Source: Flexilinea flocculi
GTDB taxonomy: Bacteria > Chloroflexota > Anaerolineae > Anaerolineales > Anaerolineaceae
Length of the DNA stretch: 64,000 nucleotides
Assembly: GCF_001192795.1 (NCBI RefSeq)
Contig: NZ_DF968181.1
Location: 1,290,972-1,354,971, forward strand
Reading direction: 5' to 3'
The position numbers and the translations under genes are program-made. Below are positions 15,001 through 30,000 of the stretch, one piece after another; positions within the stretch are counted from its first letter, which is position 1, and each line of letters opens with the position of its first letter. The notes under the pieces were generated by a model. It had not been told where the DNA came from, ran no database searches, and worked only from the letters and a program-made list of their open reading frames with translations.

Positions 15001-18000
15001 CAGAATCAGCCAGGCTGAACATGGGATCGTCTCTCTTAATGCCGGTATTGTTTCATACACACCGTTTGCTGATTTCAATGGAGATGATCGCTTTACCTAT
15101 ATGATGTGCGATTCATTAACCGGTGCATGCGGAGTGGCTACCGCTCGCATAACGATTAATCCGGTCAATGATGCACCTGTTGCCCGCGATGACTTAGCGG
15201 TCACAACGAAGGATACTTTTGTAATGATCAACGTCTCTGATAACGACAATGACGTTGATACCGATAATACCCTGAATTTATCTTCACTCACGGTAACCAC
15301 TGGACCATTGCATGGAACAGTTGCATCACAGCCGGATGGCAGAATTCAATATTATCCCGCATCCGGTTATGTCGGAACAGACTCATTTGTTTATCAGATC
15401 TTTGACAGTTTTTCAAGTCCGGCTTATGGAACTGCAACGGTGAATGTCTATGTCAATGCTTCACATGCAACGATTGCCATGGCTGATTCTGGTTCTACGG
15501 ATCAGGAAACGAGTCAAACCTTCGATGTAACCAAGAATGATAAAGGCTCGAATCCCACAACGATCATTGCTGTAACCCAGCCGTTGCATGGGTCTGTCAC
15601 GATTGATGCTAATAATAAGGTTACTTACATACCTGCATTGAATTACTCCGGTCAGGACAGTTTCAATTATGTTATACAGGATGCCGATTCAGTATACGAT
15701 ATGGCTGTTGTTTCAGTGACGGTCAATCCGGTTGCTAAAGCTCCAATTGCTCATGACGACCTGGTAATCGTCGACAGCACTGTCATTATTAATATATCCC
15801 CTTCGGATACAGCCTTTGATCCTACCCCGAAACAGTTGATTTTCAATGCCTCTAATTGGGATACTCCGCAATGGGTGACAGTGACAGGTATAGACACTCC
15901 CAGTGGTGAACCCACCATTCTGCATTTTGCTTCCAGCAGTCATCGCGTCAACGAGATTCGCGGACCACTCGAAGTCTTAGGTGGAATCCTTCCAGGTTCC
16001 GATCGCTCACTATCCGGTCCACTCACACTCCCAACGGAAACCAACCAGTATGTACCAACAGGAACAGTTAATTCTGTTACTGAGACAACGCTTACATTTA
16101 ATGATCCCATTTCAAATTCGCAATGGTCGCAAATCGAATCTGATCTGAATACCTACGCAAGTGAAGGTATTATGTTCGTGGCAATTATTGATCCGGTGAC
16201 AGGTGAAGAAACCTATATTCAGAAGATAGCAGGATATTCGGTTTCCGAAGGAAATAATATCATTACACTGGAAGCGCCGGGTTGGACGACAGTACCCATG
16301 GCTGGTTCTCAATTTGTCGTATTTTTTGCCAGCCCAACTTTATTTGTGGATGAAACAACCCAGACTGATACATTGAATGTATATAACGATGGTAGTCCAA
16401 CCGATGATTTGGGAGAAATTACTGATACCCGAACAGGTATTGAAGGTTCCGTTAGCGCTTCGACAGGGACCGTTTTAACCGTTGTTCCATCAACAAGCTT
16501 GGAAACGAATTGCTTATCTAATTTGATGATTGGACTGCTTGATTCAAATGGCAACATTCTTGAACAGAGGACAATTATTGAGAACACTGCGAATACCATC
16601 ACTGTGGAATCTGCCTGGACCACCACACCTGTCTCCGGAACTGCTTTCCGTATTTATTATAAAGATCCTCTGCTTTCCAAACGGCTGACCGGACTGGGAA
16701 TGGGTTATCCGAATGATGTCAACTACGATGGCATTACGTTCAGCGATTTGGAAGCAATTAATATCTATCTGGGATTCGGTAATGATACATTTAATGTGGC
16801 CGACTCGCTGCCCGGTGGCATGACAACGATCAATAGCGGTCGGGGAAGCGATACTTTAAACCTGACCGAGCTGAATGGAGATCTGACAATAAACGGTGGA
16901 GAAGATGCAGATACCTTTAATGTTCATCTGTTCAGTTCTTCAACTGCCAAAGTCATCTTAAATGGAGATGCTGGAAATGATACTTTCCATTTCTACACCG
17001 ATGGAATTTCTCCAAGCCTGGTCTCCTCACTGGATGGCGGTTCAGGAGATGACACCTATATTTTGGATCAGTCCTGGGGACAAATTGACAGTCTTGAAGA
17101 TTCTGGCGGTGGTGATGATACCTTCGACTTCCGAAATGTTACTGATCGTCTGCGGGTAAATATCACCAGTACGGCTGTAACAGCCACGATCGGTAATGTA
17201 TTTGATTTGGCTTTCGCAAACAGCCTGACTCACTTTGGAAATACCATTGAGTATATTCTTGGCGGACAGAATAATGATTCCTTTAATTTTGCAGATGGTG
17301 CAGCTTTAGCAATCGGCGATGCCTTCTCTACGGATAAACAAATTGACGGTTACACCGGAACAGCAGATCTGATTAACTACGCAGCATATAGCGTTGCTCA
17401 TCCTGTATTTGTGGATCTATATAAATTCATAGCGACAGGTTTAACCCGAGTGGAGAATGTGGAAAACGTTACCGGCGGTTATAGCGATGATACGATTTAT
17501 GGTGATGATCAAAATAACGTTTTGAACGGCAGTTATGGCAATGATGTCCTGGCTGGAGGTAAAGGCAACGATAGTTATATGTACTTGCCCGATTGGGGAG
17601 AGGATTATGCTCTTGAACTTGATGGAGAAGGCAGCGATACAATCAGCTTTTACGCCTATGTTGGAGATACAATCACTTTTTCGTCGCAACCTGTCCTGAA
17701 TGATTTGTATATTCAATTTATGGACGCACCTGCGCTTTATAACACGGTAACAGATATTTATTCACCCAATCATTTGAATTTCAGCCCACGCCAGTTTGAA
17801 TACATTTATGGCGGTATGGGGCGTGATTCGTTGTTTACCCTGAATCAGAACAGCCAATTTGATCTGGACGGGCGGACACAGGATTCGGATCCTGAATTTA
17901 CGCCGGAAAACGCAATGATCCAACTGGCTGATTCCGAGACCAACGATTATACAGCGCTGGATGATCATTGGAATCTGAAATTTATGAATTTGGAACGGCT

Positions 18001-21000
18001 GCTGGCTGGCAATCAAACGGACACATTCAACATCCTTGAAAATCAGGTGTTTGAATTGCATGGCGGAGCGGGAGATGATACGTTCTGTTTCAGCGATGGT
18101 GTCAGTATGAGCGATCTGACTGGTACCGTTCATCCAGGATTCCAATCTTCGATTGATGGGCAGGGAGGTGTCGATACAATTGATTTTGCGCTGTTCTCGA
18201 CAGCAATCAACATAAATCTGGCTACCGGACAGGGGAATCAAATTTCATCCTCTGCTTCAGGCCGGTTAGTTGCGATCGAAAACCTGATTGGTGGATCCGC
18301 TGCGGATACGCTGCTGGGTGATGCCGGCGACAACCGGATTACTGGGAATACCGGCAATGATGCAATGGCCGGTGGCTTAGGAAATGACACCTTTGTCTTT
18401 GCAGACGGCTGGGGATCCGATACGGTAACAGAACTACCGGCCGAAGGAACCGATCTGCTCGACTTTTCTGCTGTTACAAACGATCTGACCTTCAATCTGT
18501 ATACAGATGGTTTATCCGCCGGCTATGATACCAACTTGGTATTGTATTCCGGAAATGATGTGGAGAACCTGATCGGTGGATCCAGCGATGATAATTTCAT
18601 ATTTAGCGATCAGGCATATTTACCGGGGAATATTGACGGTAGAGCGGGAACGAATACACTCAACTTTACGGCATACACAACCGGACGAGATGTCTTGCTG
18701 ACAGGTAAAGGATCCACGATAGGATTTGCCGGTCAGGAACTTTTGTTTGGCACGACCTTTGATAATATCAATTCGATCCAAGGTTCTGATACAGCAGATG
18801 ACCGGATCACCGGCATGGATGCTGCTGCCACCTTCACGATCCATTCAAGCATTAATGATTATTCAGTGGATTCAAACTTCCTGGCATTTACCGAATTTGA
18901 ATATGTCAGCGGCGGCGGACTGAATGACCTCTTTAACTTTGTCGCCACGAACACCGAGATACTCGAATATCTTGGCGGAGCTGGAGATGACGTATTTGCA
19001 TTGATCGGGAATATTCTGGTTCCGGGCAAGATCAACGGACAGGGCGGAACAGATACGCTCACCTATGCCGGATTTACGACAAGCGGCGTTCTTGTCAACC
19101 TCGCAGCCGGAACAGCCACAGCGATTCATAACGGACTGGCAGGCGGGTTATCCGGTATCGAAAACGTAATCGGTTCCATTTTCGCCGATACACTGATCGG
19201 AGATATCTGGAATAACCTGCTCGACGGCAATGACGGAGATGACCTTCTGAACGGTGCTGAGGGAAATGATGAACTGCTGGGTGGACTTGGCAGCGATATT
19301 TTCCAGTTCTTGGCGGACTGGGGTCAGGATATTGCATCCGACCTGGGCGGCGTACTGGATCAACTTGATTTCTCAGCGTTGGAGACTGCTTTGTTCTTTA
19401 CGATCTCCATGGGAGGCATCAATGCAACTGCCGGAGGACTGGCCGGACTGACCTTCACCGGCAATTCGATTGAAAAGATTCGCAGCGGCAAGAGAGATGA
19501 TGAGTTTACTTTTGAAGATGGAGCCGAATTAACCACAGAAACTGCAGGCATTACCGGTCAGATCGATGGCGGAGGCGGTACAAACCGTCTGAATTACGCT
19601 GCTTACACCAATGATGTCACAGTTGATTTAGCTGACTTACCCGATTTTGGAACTGCCACCGGTACTGGCGGGATTATCAATATCCAGGATGTATACGGCG
19701 GTTTTGGAGCTGACATCCTGTTTGGGAATGCTTTGGACAATGTGATCAGAGGTGGAGCGGGAAATGATATACTGGACGGTCGTACCGGTGTAGATACGCT
19801 GGACGAAAGCAACAGTACATTCAATTTGAGTGTTGATCTGAATCTGACTACAGCTCAGAGCACGGGTCTGGGCAGTGATACGATTACGAATATTGAGAAT
19901 GTATTCACCGGTTCCGGAAATGATACGATTACCGGCAGCAGTTTCAACAACCTGCTGAACGGCGGTACCGGGAATGACACCTATCGCTTCCTGAATGGAT
20001 ACGGTGAAGATATCGTAAATGACATTTCAGGAATGGATACACTGGACTTTTCCAGTATCACATCCGAACTGACATTTATCTTTAATATCGACGAAACTTC
20101 AATAAAGAGCGGTTTGAACCTGGTTTCAAGCGGTACTGAGATCGAGAGCTATTTGGGAGGAAGCTCGGCGGATACATTCAATCTGAATGCCAATCGGACA
20201 GCCGATCTGTACGGCGGCAGTGGCGCGGATGGATTTATCTTTGCGGATGGAATCACACTGACGGGCGATATCGACGGACAGGCGGACAAAGACACACTTG
20301 ACTGGAGCGGTAATCTGACTGCAAGGGCGGTGATTCTGACCGGAACCGGTGCCACAGATGGTTTTAATGGTACAGAAAGCAGCATTACCGGAGGCAGCTT
20401 CACGAATATCGATAAGATCATCGGATCTGGTGAAACAGACAGCCTGCAGGGTATGAACAGCGCTGCAGTTTGGAACATCGATAGTACACTGTACTATCAG
20501 GTTGGAACACATGATCTCATCTTTGCTCAATTTGAATCACTGATTGGCAATTCAGGTATCGATCGGTTTTCCTTCCATGGAACAACCGGATTTACGGGAA
20601 CGTTGGACGGAGATGATGGGACCGATATACTGGACTTCACTTCCTATGATTTAGATGTCACATTAAATCTGCAGCAAATGAGCGTGACGGGACTGTCCGG
20701 CAACTTCAGTAATATCGAATCTTTTGTGGGAAAAGAAACTGTCGGCAACACTATAATCGGAATAACTTCCGGAAACGTCTTCGCTGTCAGCGGCAAACAG
20801 GCTGGAGTTGTCAATAGCTGGTTCTCTTTCACCGGAGTGGATATTCTGACCGGAACATCCGACGCAGATACGCTGGATTATACAAGCTACGTCGGCGCTG
20901 CGACCTTTAATCTGACCTCTATCGGAACAACAGATGGCTTCAACGGAACTGAAACCGGATCCGGAATTACATTTGAAAACATTAATACGCTGATTGGATC

Positions 21001-24000
21001 AGCTTACAGCGACTTTCTGGATGGCCTTTCTGGAGACGCAACCTGGTTGTTAAGCGGACCAAATGCCGGGCAATATACCTCGCAGTCTCGCACGATCGAG
21101 TTCAGCTCGGTTGAATCCATAGCCGGAGATAGCGGAACGAATACCCTGTCCTACAGCGGACAAACCGGTGTGGTCGCCGTAACATTGACCGGCATCGGTA
21201 CGTTGCACGGCTTTACCGGAACAGGCACCTTCCTGACGACTGGCTTTGACAACATTGATATCATCACAGGCGGGAGCAATACGGCGGATATACTGACTGG
21301 TGCAGCGTTGGATGCAGTCTGGGCACTATCCGGAACACCGGTTTATTCAGCTGGCGGAAGGACGCTTAATATCACAGCGTTTGAAATGCTCGTCGGTGGC
21401 AGTGTTTCCGATACCTTCACATTAATCGGATCGAACACTTTTGCCGGAACAATCGATGGCGGAACAGGAACCGGTGTCGATACACTCGATTACAGTGCGT
21501 TCACTTCATCTGTCTCTGTTACACTGACAACCAACGGTTTGGTACAGGGTATGGCGGGCACTGCAACCGGTATTACAAACTTTGACAACATGGATGTCCT
21601 TACCGGCAGTAGCGGAACCGACACATTAACGGGTGCTGACCTTTCTGCAACCTTTGAGCTGGACGGTACTGATCGTTACTTAACCGGCACAAGGCAGGCA
21701 AGCTTCTCTGCATTTGAAGGGCTCAACGGCGGTTCAGTTGACGACACCTTCCAAATTAGCGGCACACGCACCTATGACCTGAACGGTGGAGCCGGGGATG
21801 ACTGGTTTGTATTTGCAGCAGGCGGCAGCCTGAACGGTTCGCTGGATGGCAACATCGGACTTGATACCATTGACTTCTCTGCATTTACAACTTCACGAAA
21901 CATCTATTTGACAACGGCATCACAGCTGGACGGATTCTCGGGAACGATTTCCGGATTAATCAGCAATTCGTTCAGCAACATAAACCGTCTGACAGCATCA
22001 ACCGTTGCGGATAAAGATCAAATTTATGGATTGGATACAGCAGCTCAATGGGATCTCAATGGATCTGACAGTGCGTATTCAGTTGGTGTTGCTGCTTTGA
22101 ATCTTCAGAATTTCGATCGCTATCAAGGTGGTATCTATGATGATACCTATATCTTGCATGGTGCTGAGAGCGGTTTGTTGATCGGCAATGCAGGCAATGA
22201 CACCTTCCGAATGAATGATGGTGCGACGCTCCTCGGAACGATTAATGGCGGCGGTGGTATGAATTTGCTGGATTACAGCAATTACAAGACTTCCGTATCC
22301 ATTGACTTGATCGAAGGGATGGCGACTGGAATTTCCTCTTTGAATTCGATCCAGAATATCTATGGCGGTTCCGCAAACGATTCACTGTACGGGAACAATG
22401 GCGAAAATATTATTAAGGGCAATGGTGGTAACGATATTCTGTCCGGCATAGACGGTGATGATACCTATCTGTTTACAGATGGATTTGGAGTTGACCAAAT
22501 TACTGAGAGTACAGGAATGGACACTCTGGACTTCTCTGAAGTCAGCACAACGCTCACTTTTTCCCTCGCATCTTCCAACGTTATCAATGACGTCTTCAAT
22601 CGTGTTACGTATAATGGAAATCTGATGGAGCGCTTGATTGGTGGTTCTGCGGATGATATCTTCTACTTTGCAGACGGATTTGCATTACCGGAATTCGGAT
22701 GGATCAATGGCTCGGATGGATCTGACTGGCTGAATTACAACGCCTACACTACCGGTATTGCGGTCAATCTATCCACAGGGGCAGCTACCGGAGTGGTCGA
22801 CGGCGTTGTCTATATTGAAAACGTGATCGGCGGATTTGGGAATGACAGCATAACCGGCAGTTCAGTAAATAACATTTTACGCGGCGGAGACGGCTCTGAT
22901 TCACTGACCGGTTTGGAAGGCGACGATACGCTGGAAGGCGGAACAGGAAATGACGCGTATCTCTTCTCCGGAAATGCCTGGGGTAACGACACACTCAACG
23001 ATATCAGCGGAACTGATACCCTGGACTTTACGTGGGCGTCTGACGCTCTATCCTTTCATCTGGGCACTGCATCGCTCACTGTAAGTGGCGGTGTCAATAA
23101 TCTGAATGTAACAAGCGGAAATAATATCGAACGGCTGCTGGGTGGTACAGGCAATGACATTTTCATTTTTGCGAATGGTGCTAATCTGGCGGGCGGTGGT
23201 ACTGGAACATATCTATCCGGTGGCAGCGGAAACAATACGCTGGATTACAATGCCTACACCGGCGGTGTCTATGTCAATCTGCTGACCGGGACCGCAACCG
23301 GAATCAACAACACGCTTCCCGGTGGCATCGACCATATTCAAAATGTAAACGGCGGACTGGTCTACAACGAGATTTGGGGTGATAACACGGATAATATTCT
23401 GACCTCCGGCTCCTCCAACGATAATTTGTATGGGCAGGGCGGAAATGATACCTATGTATTCGTTGACGGCTGGGGCACCGATTTTGTTTATGATACTGCC
23501 GGAACCGATACGCTGACCTTCATCAATCTGAGCGCGGGCGTAAACTTCACCTTCTTGATTGGATCAGCCAAGATTGCTGACGAGTTTGGAAATGTGGTAA
23601 CAACCGACGGGAATATTGAAAACTTTACTGGCACCAATTTCCCAGATAACTTTATCTTTACGGATGGGGCTTCGATTTTCGGAGTTGCAGACGGACAGGG
23701 GGGGCGGGATACGCTGAATTACAGCGCTTTCACCAGCGTCCGGAATGTGGTTTTGACGAATGTGGGAAGCATAGATGGATTCAGAGGGACTGAATCATCC
23801 CTCAGCGGCTTTGACAACATGGATGTGTTGATCGGTTCCGGTTTGAGCGGGGATTCGCTGACCGGTCGCAATGCGGATGCTGCATTCCGATTGGGAACAG
23901 CCTATCAATACTTCAGTATTAACACGCTCGATTTTTCAGGCTTTGAAAACCTAAACGGCGGCACAGAAGCCGATACCTTTATCTTTGCAGCCGGGACTGT

Positions 24001-27000
24001 GCACACCGGAAAAATCAATGGCGGCGGCGGGACCGATACCCTGGATCTCTCAGCGCTGACTGGACGGACGGTTACCCTTACTGGCACCGGCAGCACAGAC
24101 GGATTCAACGGTCTGGATGTTTCCGTCAGTGGGGGTTTCAACAATATCAATACGCTTGTGGGAACTTCCGGCGTCGACATGCTGGTCGGAGCTCCGGTTA
24201 ATGGCATATTCGAATTAGACGGCAGCAATCGGTATTATTTTGGTACGAACAGCCTCGGGTTCATCGGATTTGAAACCCTGACCGGCGGATCAGCCAATGA
24301 TACGTTTGCCTTTGCTGGCACCTACACCTTTACTGGCAGCCTGAACGGCGGAGCCGGAACTGATTCCTTCGATTACAGTGCCTATGATTCAGCGATAACA
24401 CTCAATCTGCAAACCGACAAAATCAGCGCACTAAACGGCAGCTTCAGCGGTATGGAATGGATGATTGGTTCTGCTTCAACACTGGATACGATTATCGGAA
24501 TAAATACAGGCGCGGTGTACAACATTACAGGATACGGAATCGGTACGATTAATGGAAGCTTCAGCTTCAACTCGATTGAAAATCTGATCGGCGGAAGTGG
24601 AACGGACACACTGAGTTACAGTGGATATGGAACAGCCATCACTTGGAATTTGGAGACAGGAAGTATTTCCGGGCTGAATACCTTCAGTGGAATGGAAACT
24701 GTAGCCGGTTCTGTGTTCAGCGATGCAATCCTCGCCAGAACAGCGGGCAGCACCTACATCATCAGCGGCGCCAACAGTGGTACGGCGGACGGATACACCT
24801 TCACCTCCTTTGAGAATCTTCACGGAGCAGGGGGAGCAGATAGTTTTGCTTTCAGCGGAACCGGCGTTCTTTCCGGACAGATTAACGGTGGAGACGGAAC
24901 AGATACCCTGACTTATACGGCTTACACAGGTCCGGTAACGATCAATCTCAATACCCGGACAGCAACCGGAATCAGCGGCGGATTCGGTGGAATCGAGACA
25001 TTCATCGGTTCATCAGCTTCAGACGAATTGGTCGGTGAAAACAGCAACTCGAATTTCAACTTCACAGGCTCGAACAGCGGAACGGTTTCCACATATAGCT
25101 TTACCTCCTTTGAAAAGGTGACAGGCGGCAGCGGGACGGATACCTTCAGCTTCCATATGGGAGCATCCATTTCCGGAGCACTGAACGGCGGAGCCGGTAC
25201 GGACTGGATCGACTTCAGAACCTATGGCGCAGGTGTTACTGTTAACCTGCTGGCCGGAACTTCAACTGCGATAAGCGGAATGATCAGTTCTATAGAAAAT
25301 ATTTACGGATCAGTTTCATCCGATACATTAATTGGTGATAACCAGTCCAATGTAATTAACGCAGTGGGTGGAACGGATACAATCCAGGGCAACAACGGAA
25401 ACGATATCTTCATATTCCCAGCTGGTTCATTCTTCTCGGGAATATTAGATGGCGGAGCCGGAACAGACAGCATGGATTTCAGCCCGTTCACAACCGCGAC
25501 AAATGTAATTCTCAACGGACTTGCAGCGATCGATGGCTTCAACGGTACTGCAAACGGTAGCCTGTTTACCAATATGGAGAGCCTGACTGCTTCCGGTATC
25601 GGCGGGGACAGCCTGACCGGAATGAACACGGCTTCAGTATGGAATATCTCTGCTCAAACCTATGTGAGCAGCCGCATATTCAGCTATAACGGTGTAGAGA
25701 ATTTGCACGGTGGCAGCAGCACGGATGGCTTCATTTTCACGGATGGCACTTCCTTCAACGGGACACTGGACGGCGGTGCGGGTGTTGATACGCTCAACTT
25801 TGCGGCGTATACCTCCGCCAGAAACATTGTGCTCACGGATTTGGGATCTATCGACGGCTTCAACGGTATAGAAGTTAGTATCATGGGTGGATTTGAAAAT
25901 ATGAACGGATTTACCGGTTCCGGAGCAACGGGCGACAGCCTGACCGGCCGGAATGTTCCGACTACCTGGGCGGTGGATGGATCGAAAGTATATATTAACG
26001 GAACAACGACCTTAACTTATGACGGGACCGAAATCTTGATCGGCGGAAGCGATGCAGACACCTTCAATATCAGCGGGAATCGGACATTTACGCTGCGGGG
26101 TGGAGAAGGCGCCGATGTCTTCAACTTTGCGAATACCGCGATTCTTACCGGAACTCTGCATGGTGAAGGCGGTACTGACCGTCTGAGCTTTGCAGCTTAC
26201 AGCACAGCCCGATCCGTGATTCTTACCGCTGCAGCAGTGGAAGGATTTGCAGGAGCTACAACTGCAATAACCGGTGGATTCAGCGGCATTGACGAATTGA
26301 TTGGCTCTGCAGCGGGTACAACCGATACCTTGACCGGTATGGATGCTGATGCATTATTTACGATTGGAGCGATTCATACTGTCACCGTAAACAGCCATGT
26401 GCTCACTTTTTCAGCCTTTGAGAACCTGTTGGGCGGAACACAGAACGATACTTTCGCATTCACCGGCAGCGGCACGCTGGCTGGCAGCATCCAGGGCGGA
26501 AGCGGAACTGACGCACTGAATTATGCAGCTTATGGCTCATCGGTGATTGCCAACCTGAACAGTAGTATGGCTACAGGTGTGGGAGCAGGGCTGGCGGGCA
26601 AAGTAAACGGAATTGAAAACCTGACCGGTTCCTCGTACAATGATACGCTTACTGGAGATGCGAATCGCAATGTGATCACAGGATTAGGCGGTAGAGATAC
26701 TCTGATCGGCGGTTTGGGAGATGATACCTATATCTTCGGGGATGGATTCGGAACGGATACCGTGGTTGAAACGGCCGGCGGCGGCTCAGATATCCTGGAC
26801 TTCAGCACGATTACGCATTCAATGGAATTTACGATCGATGCAGCGGGTTTCAGCGGCGGATACGCAGCGAATCAGGTAATTTCAAGCGGAACAAATGTCG
26901 AGAATGTGATCGGCGGGATTGTAGACGATATCTTCCACTTCGTTTCCAACGGTATCTTCAACGGGCAGCTGGACAGCGGCACAGGCACGGATGTGTTGGA

Positions 27001-30000
27001 TTATCACCTATATAGCAGTGAAGTGACGGTGAATCTGTTTACTGGAACCGCAACTGGAACAACCGGAATCAGCGGTTTTGAAAATATCATTGGATCCGCA
27101 AATGCAGACAGCCTGACCGGTAATGACGGGAACAATGAAATCAGCGGCGGTGCGGGCGATGATACACTCAACGGATTGGGCGGAAATGATCTTTACCTGT
27201 TTACAGACGGATATGGGACAGACATTGTTATTGAAACTGTTTCCGGCGGTGATGATACGATGGACTTTACAGCAGTCACCCATCCACTGGACCTGATCTT
27301 CAGCCTGACGGATGTTCATGTGACCTATGACAGCAACGATGCCAGTCATAGCGGCCTGAATGTCGAACATATCCTTGGAACAACTGCGGCAGTTGAGAAT
27401 ACATTGATCTTCCTCGAAACTACGGATGCCACTCTGACCGATCTTGGAACAGATCAGGGATTTGCAGGGTACTTTGGGGTGTCACGGATCTACTTCGATA
27501 ATATTACCGCGCTCACCGGATCTGCATCACAGACGGATAGTCTGACGGGAATGAACGCAGCCGCACGATGGAATTTAGCTTCAGACAATGGTGGAATATA
27601 TCAGAGTAAAAACACCTTGGTTTTTAATGGATTCGAGAAACTTTATGGTGGAACCGGAAGTGATACGTTCCACGTTGATGAGGGTGTTATCTTCCAAGGT
27701 GCTGTCAACGGCGGCAATGGAATTGATACCCTGGATTACAGTACGTATACAAGTGCAGTTACGATCAACCTGACCCTTACTCCGGTATGTACACTGGGTG
27801 GATTCAGTGGTACGGCAACTGGATGGTTATCCGGATTCAGCGAAATTGACCATCTTATCGGCGGCAGCGGTTTGGATTCACTCTTTAGTACGGATAGTGG
27901 CGGAACTTTTGAATTCAACAGTGAAGACAGCTACAGCGAGAACGGACAGCGGATCACCTTTGTGACTTTCGATCTGCTAAACGGTGGAAGCGGTGCCGAT
28001 ACCTTCTCATTTGTCAACGGGCACGGCTTCAGCGGTAGTTTGGACGGTGGAACGGGTGATGACACACTGACCTATGCCGCAGTTGCTGCGGATGTGAACA
28101 TAACCTTAACCGGAAAAGGCAGCCAGGACGGTATGAGCGGAACATCGACGCTTCTGAGCGGTACCTTCAGCAATATGAATATCCTGATCGGTGGTTCCGG
28201 CAGTACGGCGGGCAGCGATACGCTGACCGGTCGGAATGAGGACGCGATCTTTGAAATTAATACAGTCACTTCCTACCAGGTACCTGCGGATAGCAGCTCG
28301 GTGATCTTCTCCGGATTCAACAAACTTGTCGGCGGAAATGGGAATGATACTTTCAAATTTGTCGGGTCGGCTGTCTTCAAGGGCGATATCGACGGGTCTG
28401 CCGATGAAGATTTACTGGATTACAGCGAATATGGCACCGCGATTACGGTAAACCTGGGCAGCGGCGTTATCTCCGGTCTGGACGGTACTTTTACCAAGCT
28501 GGAAGGAATGATTGGCAGCCCGTACTATGATCTCCTGATCGGACGGATAGGGGGCAGTGTTTTCCATATCAAAGGCGAAAATACAGGTGATGTGGACGGT
28601 AATTTCACCTTCAAATCGGTCGAAACCGTGCAGGGCGGCAGTGCCGTAGATACATTGGATTACAGTTTATTTGCCGGACCGGTGGATGTGGCGTTAACAA
28701 GTTCAACAACAGAAGGATACAGCGGTACCGGGACACATCTGGGGGTTGGATTTATTGCCATTGAATTTATCATCGGTACTGCATCAACGTCTGATACATT
28801 AACCGGAATGAATGGCGCATCGAACTGGGTGTTGGACAGTGCTGCTGGCGGAACTTATACCAATATTCGAACACTGAATTTCATGCACTTTGATCATCTG
28901 CAGGGTGGTACTGCAGTAGATACTTTCTGCGTAGTGGAGGGAATCACTTTTGCAGGTCGGGTTGATGGCGGCAAAGGAGAAGATACTCTGACTTATGACG
29001 AATACACTGCTGCTGTGCATGTGGTAATCACCGGTCTTGGATCCTCAGATGGCTATAACGGCAATGCAAACGGGCTTGGATTTGATCCCGGATTTATGAA
29101 TATAAACCATTTTATTGGAGGAACTGCTGCATTGGATTCCTTCACTGGGGCAAATCTGGATGGTTCCTTCGTATTTGTGCCCGGAGAACCGACTAGCTAT
29201 AAAGTTGGTACACACAGCGGAATCCTGACGTCATTTGAATACCTGAACGGCGGTAACACGGTTGATACGCTGGATTACAGCGCATATACTACCAGCGTTC
29301 ATGTAAATCTGATCGATGGAACTGCGACGGATGTGACCGGAAAAATTTCCGGATTTGAAAATATCATCGGCGGATTCAATAATGATACGCTGGCAGGCGA
29401 CAATCTGAATAACGTCATTACCGGAAATGCTGGAGCGGATAATTTGACCGGCAACGGCGGAGACGACACTTTCCTGTTTGCGGACGGATGGGGGAGCGGG
29501 GATACTGTTTCAGGCGGAGATGGTGAAGACACACTGGACTTCTCACAGGTAACCAATGCAATCGACCTGCTGGTTGAACTGGATGGTACCAATACAGTCA
29601 GCGGCAGCGGCAATACGGTTGATTTCAACGGAGTCGATGTTGTCATCGGTGGCGAAGGGGATGATTTCTTCAACATTCATGGCGTACAAGATGTGAGGCT
29701 GTTCGGCATGGGCGGAAGGGATACGTTCAACTTCCTGGCCGTGAGTACTGTGGGCGGTGCAATTATTGGCAGTATCAACGGCGGTAGCGGATCCGATGTT
29801 CTGAATTATCAGGGCGACACAACCACCCTGCTGACCAGCCGGTATTTCACACTGACCGGTATCGGAGAGAACGGCTTCAACGGTACAGAAACCAGCATCT
29901 CCGGCGGCTTTGAAAATATTGATGAAGTTGTTGGCGGGCTGGGTCAGGATACACTTGAGGGTGTTAACCGGAACGGTACATTCAATATTCATATGACATC

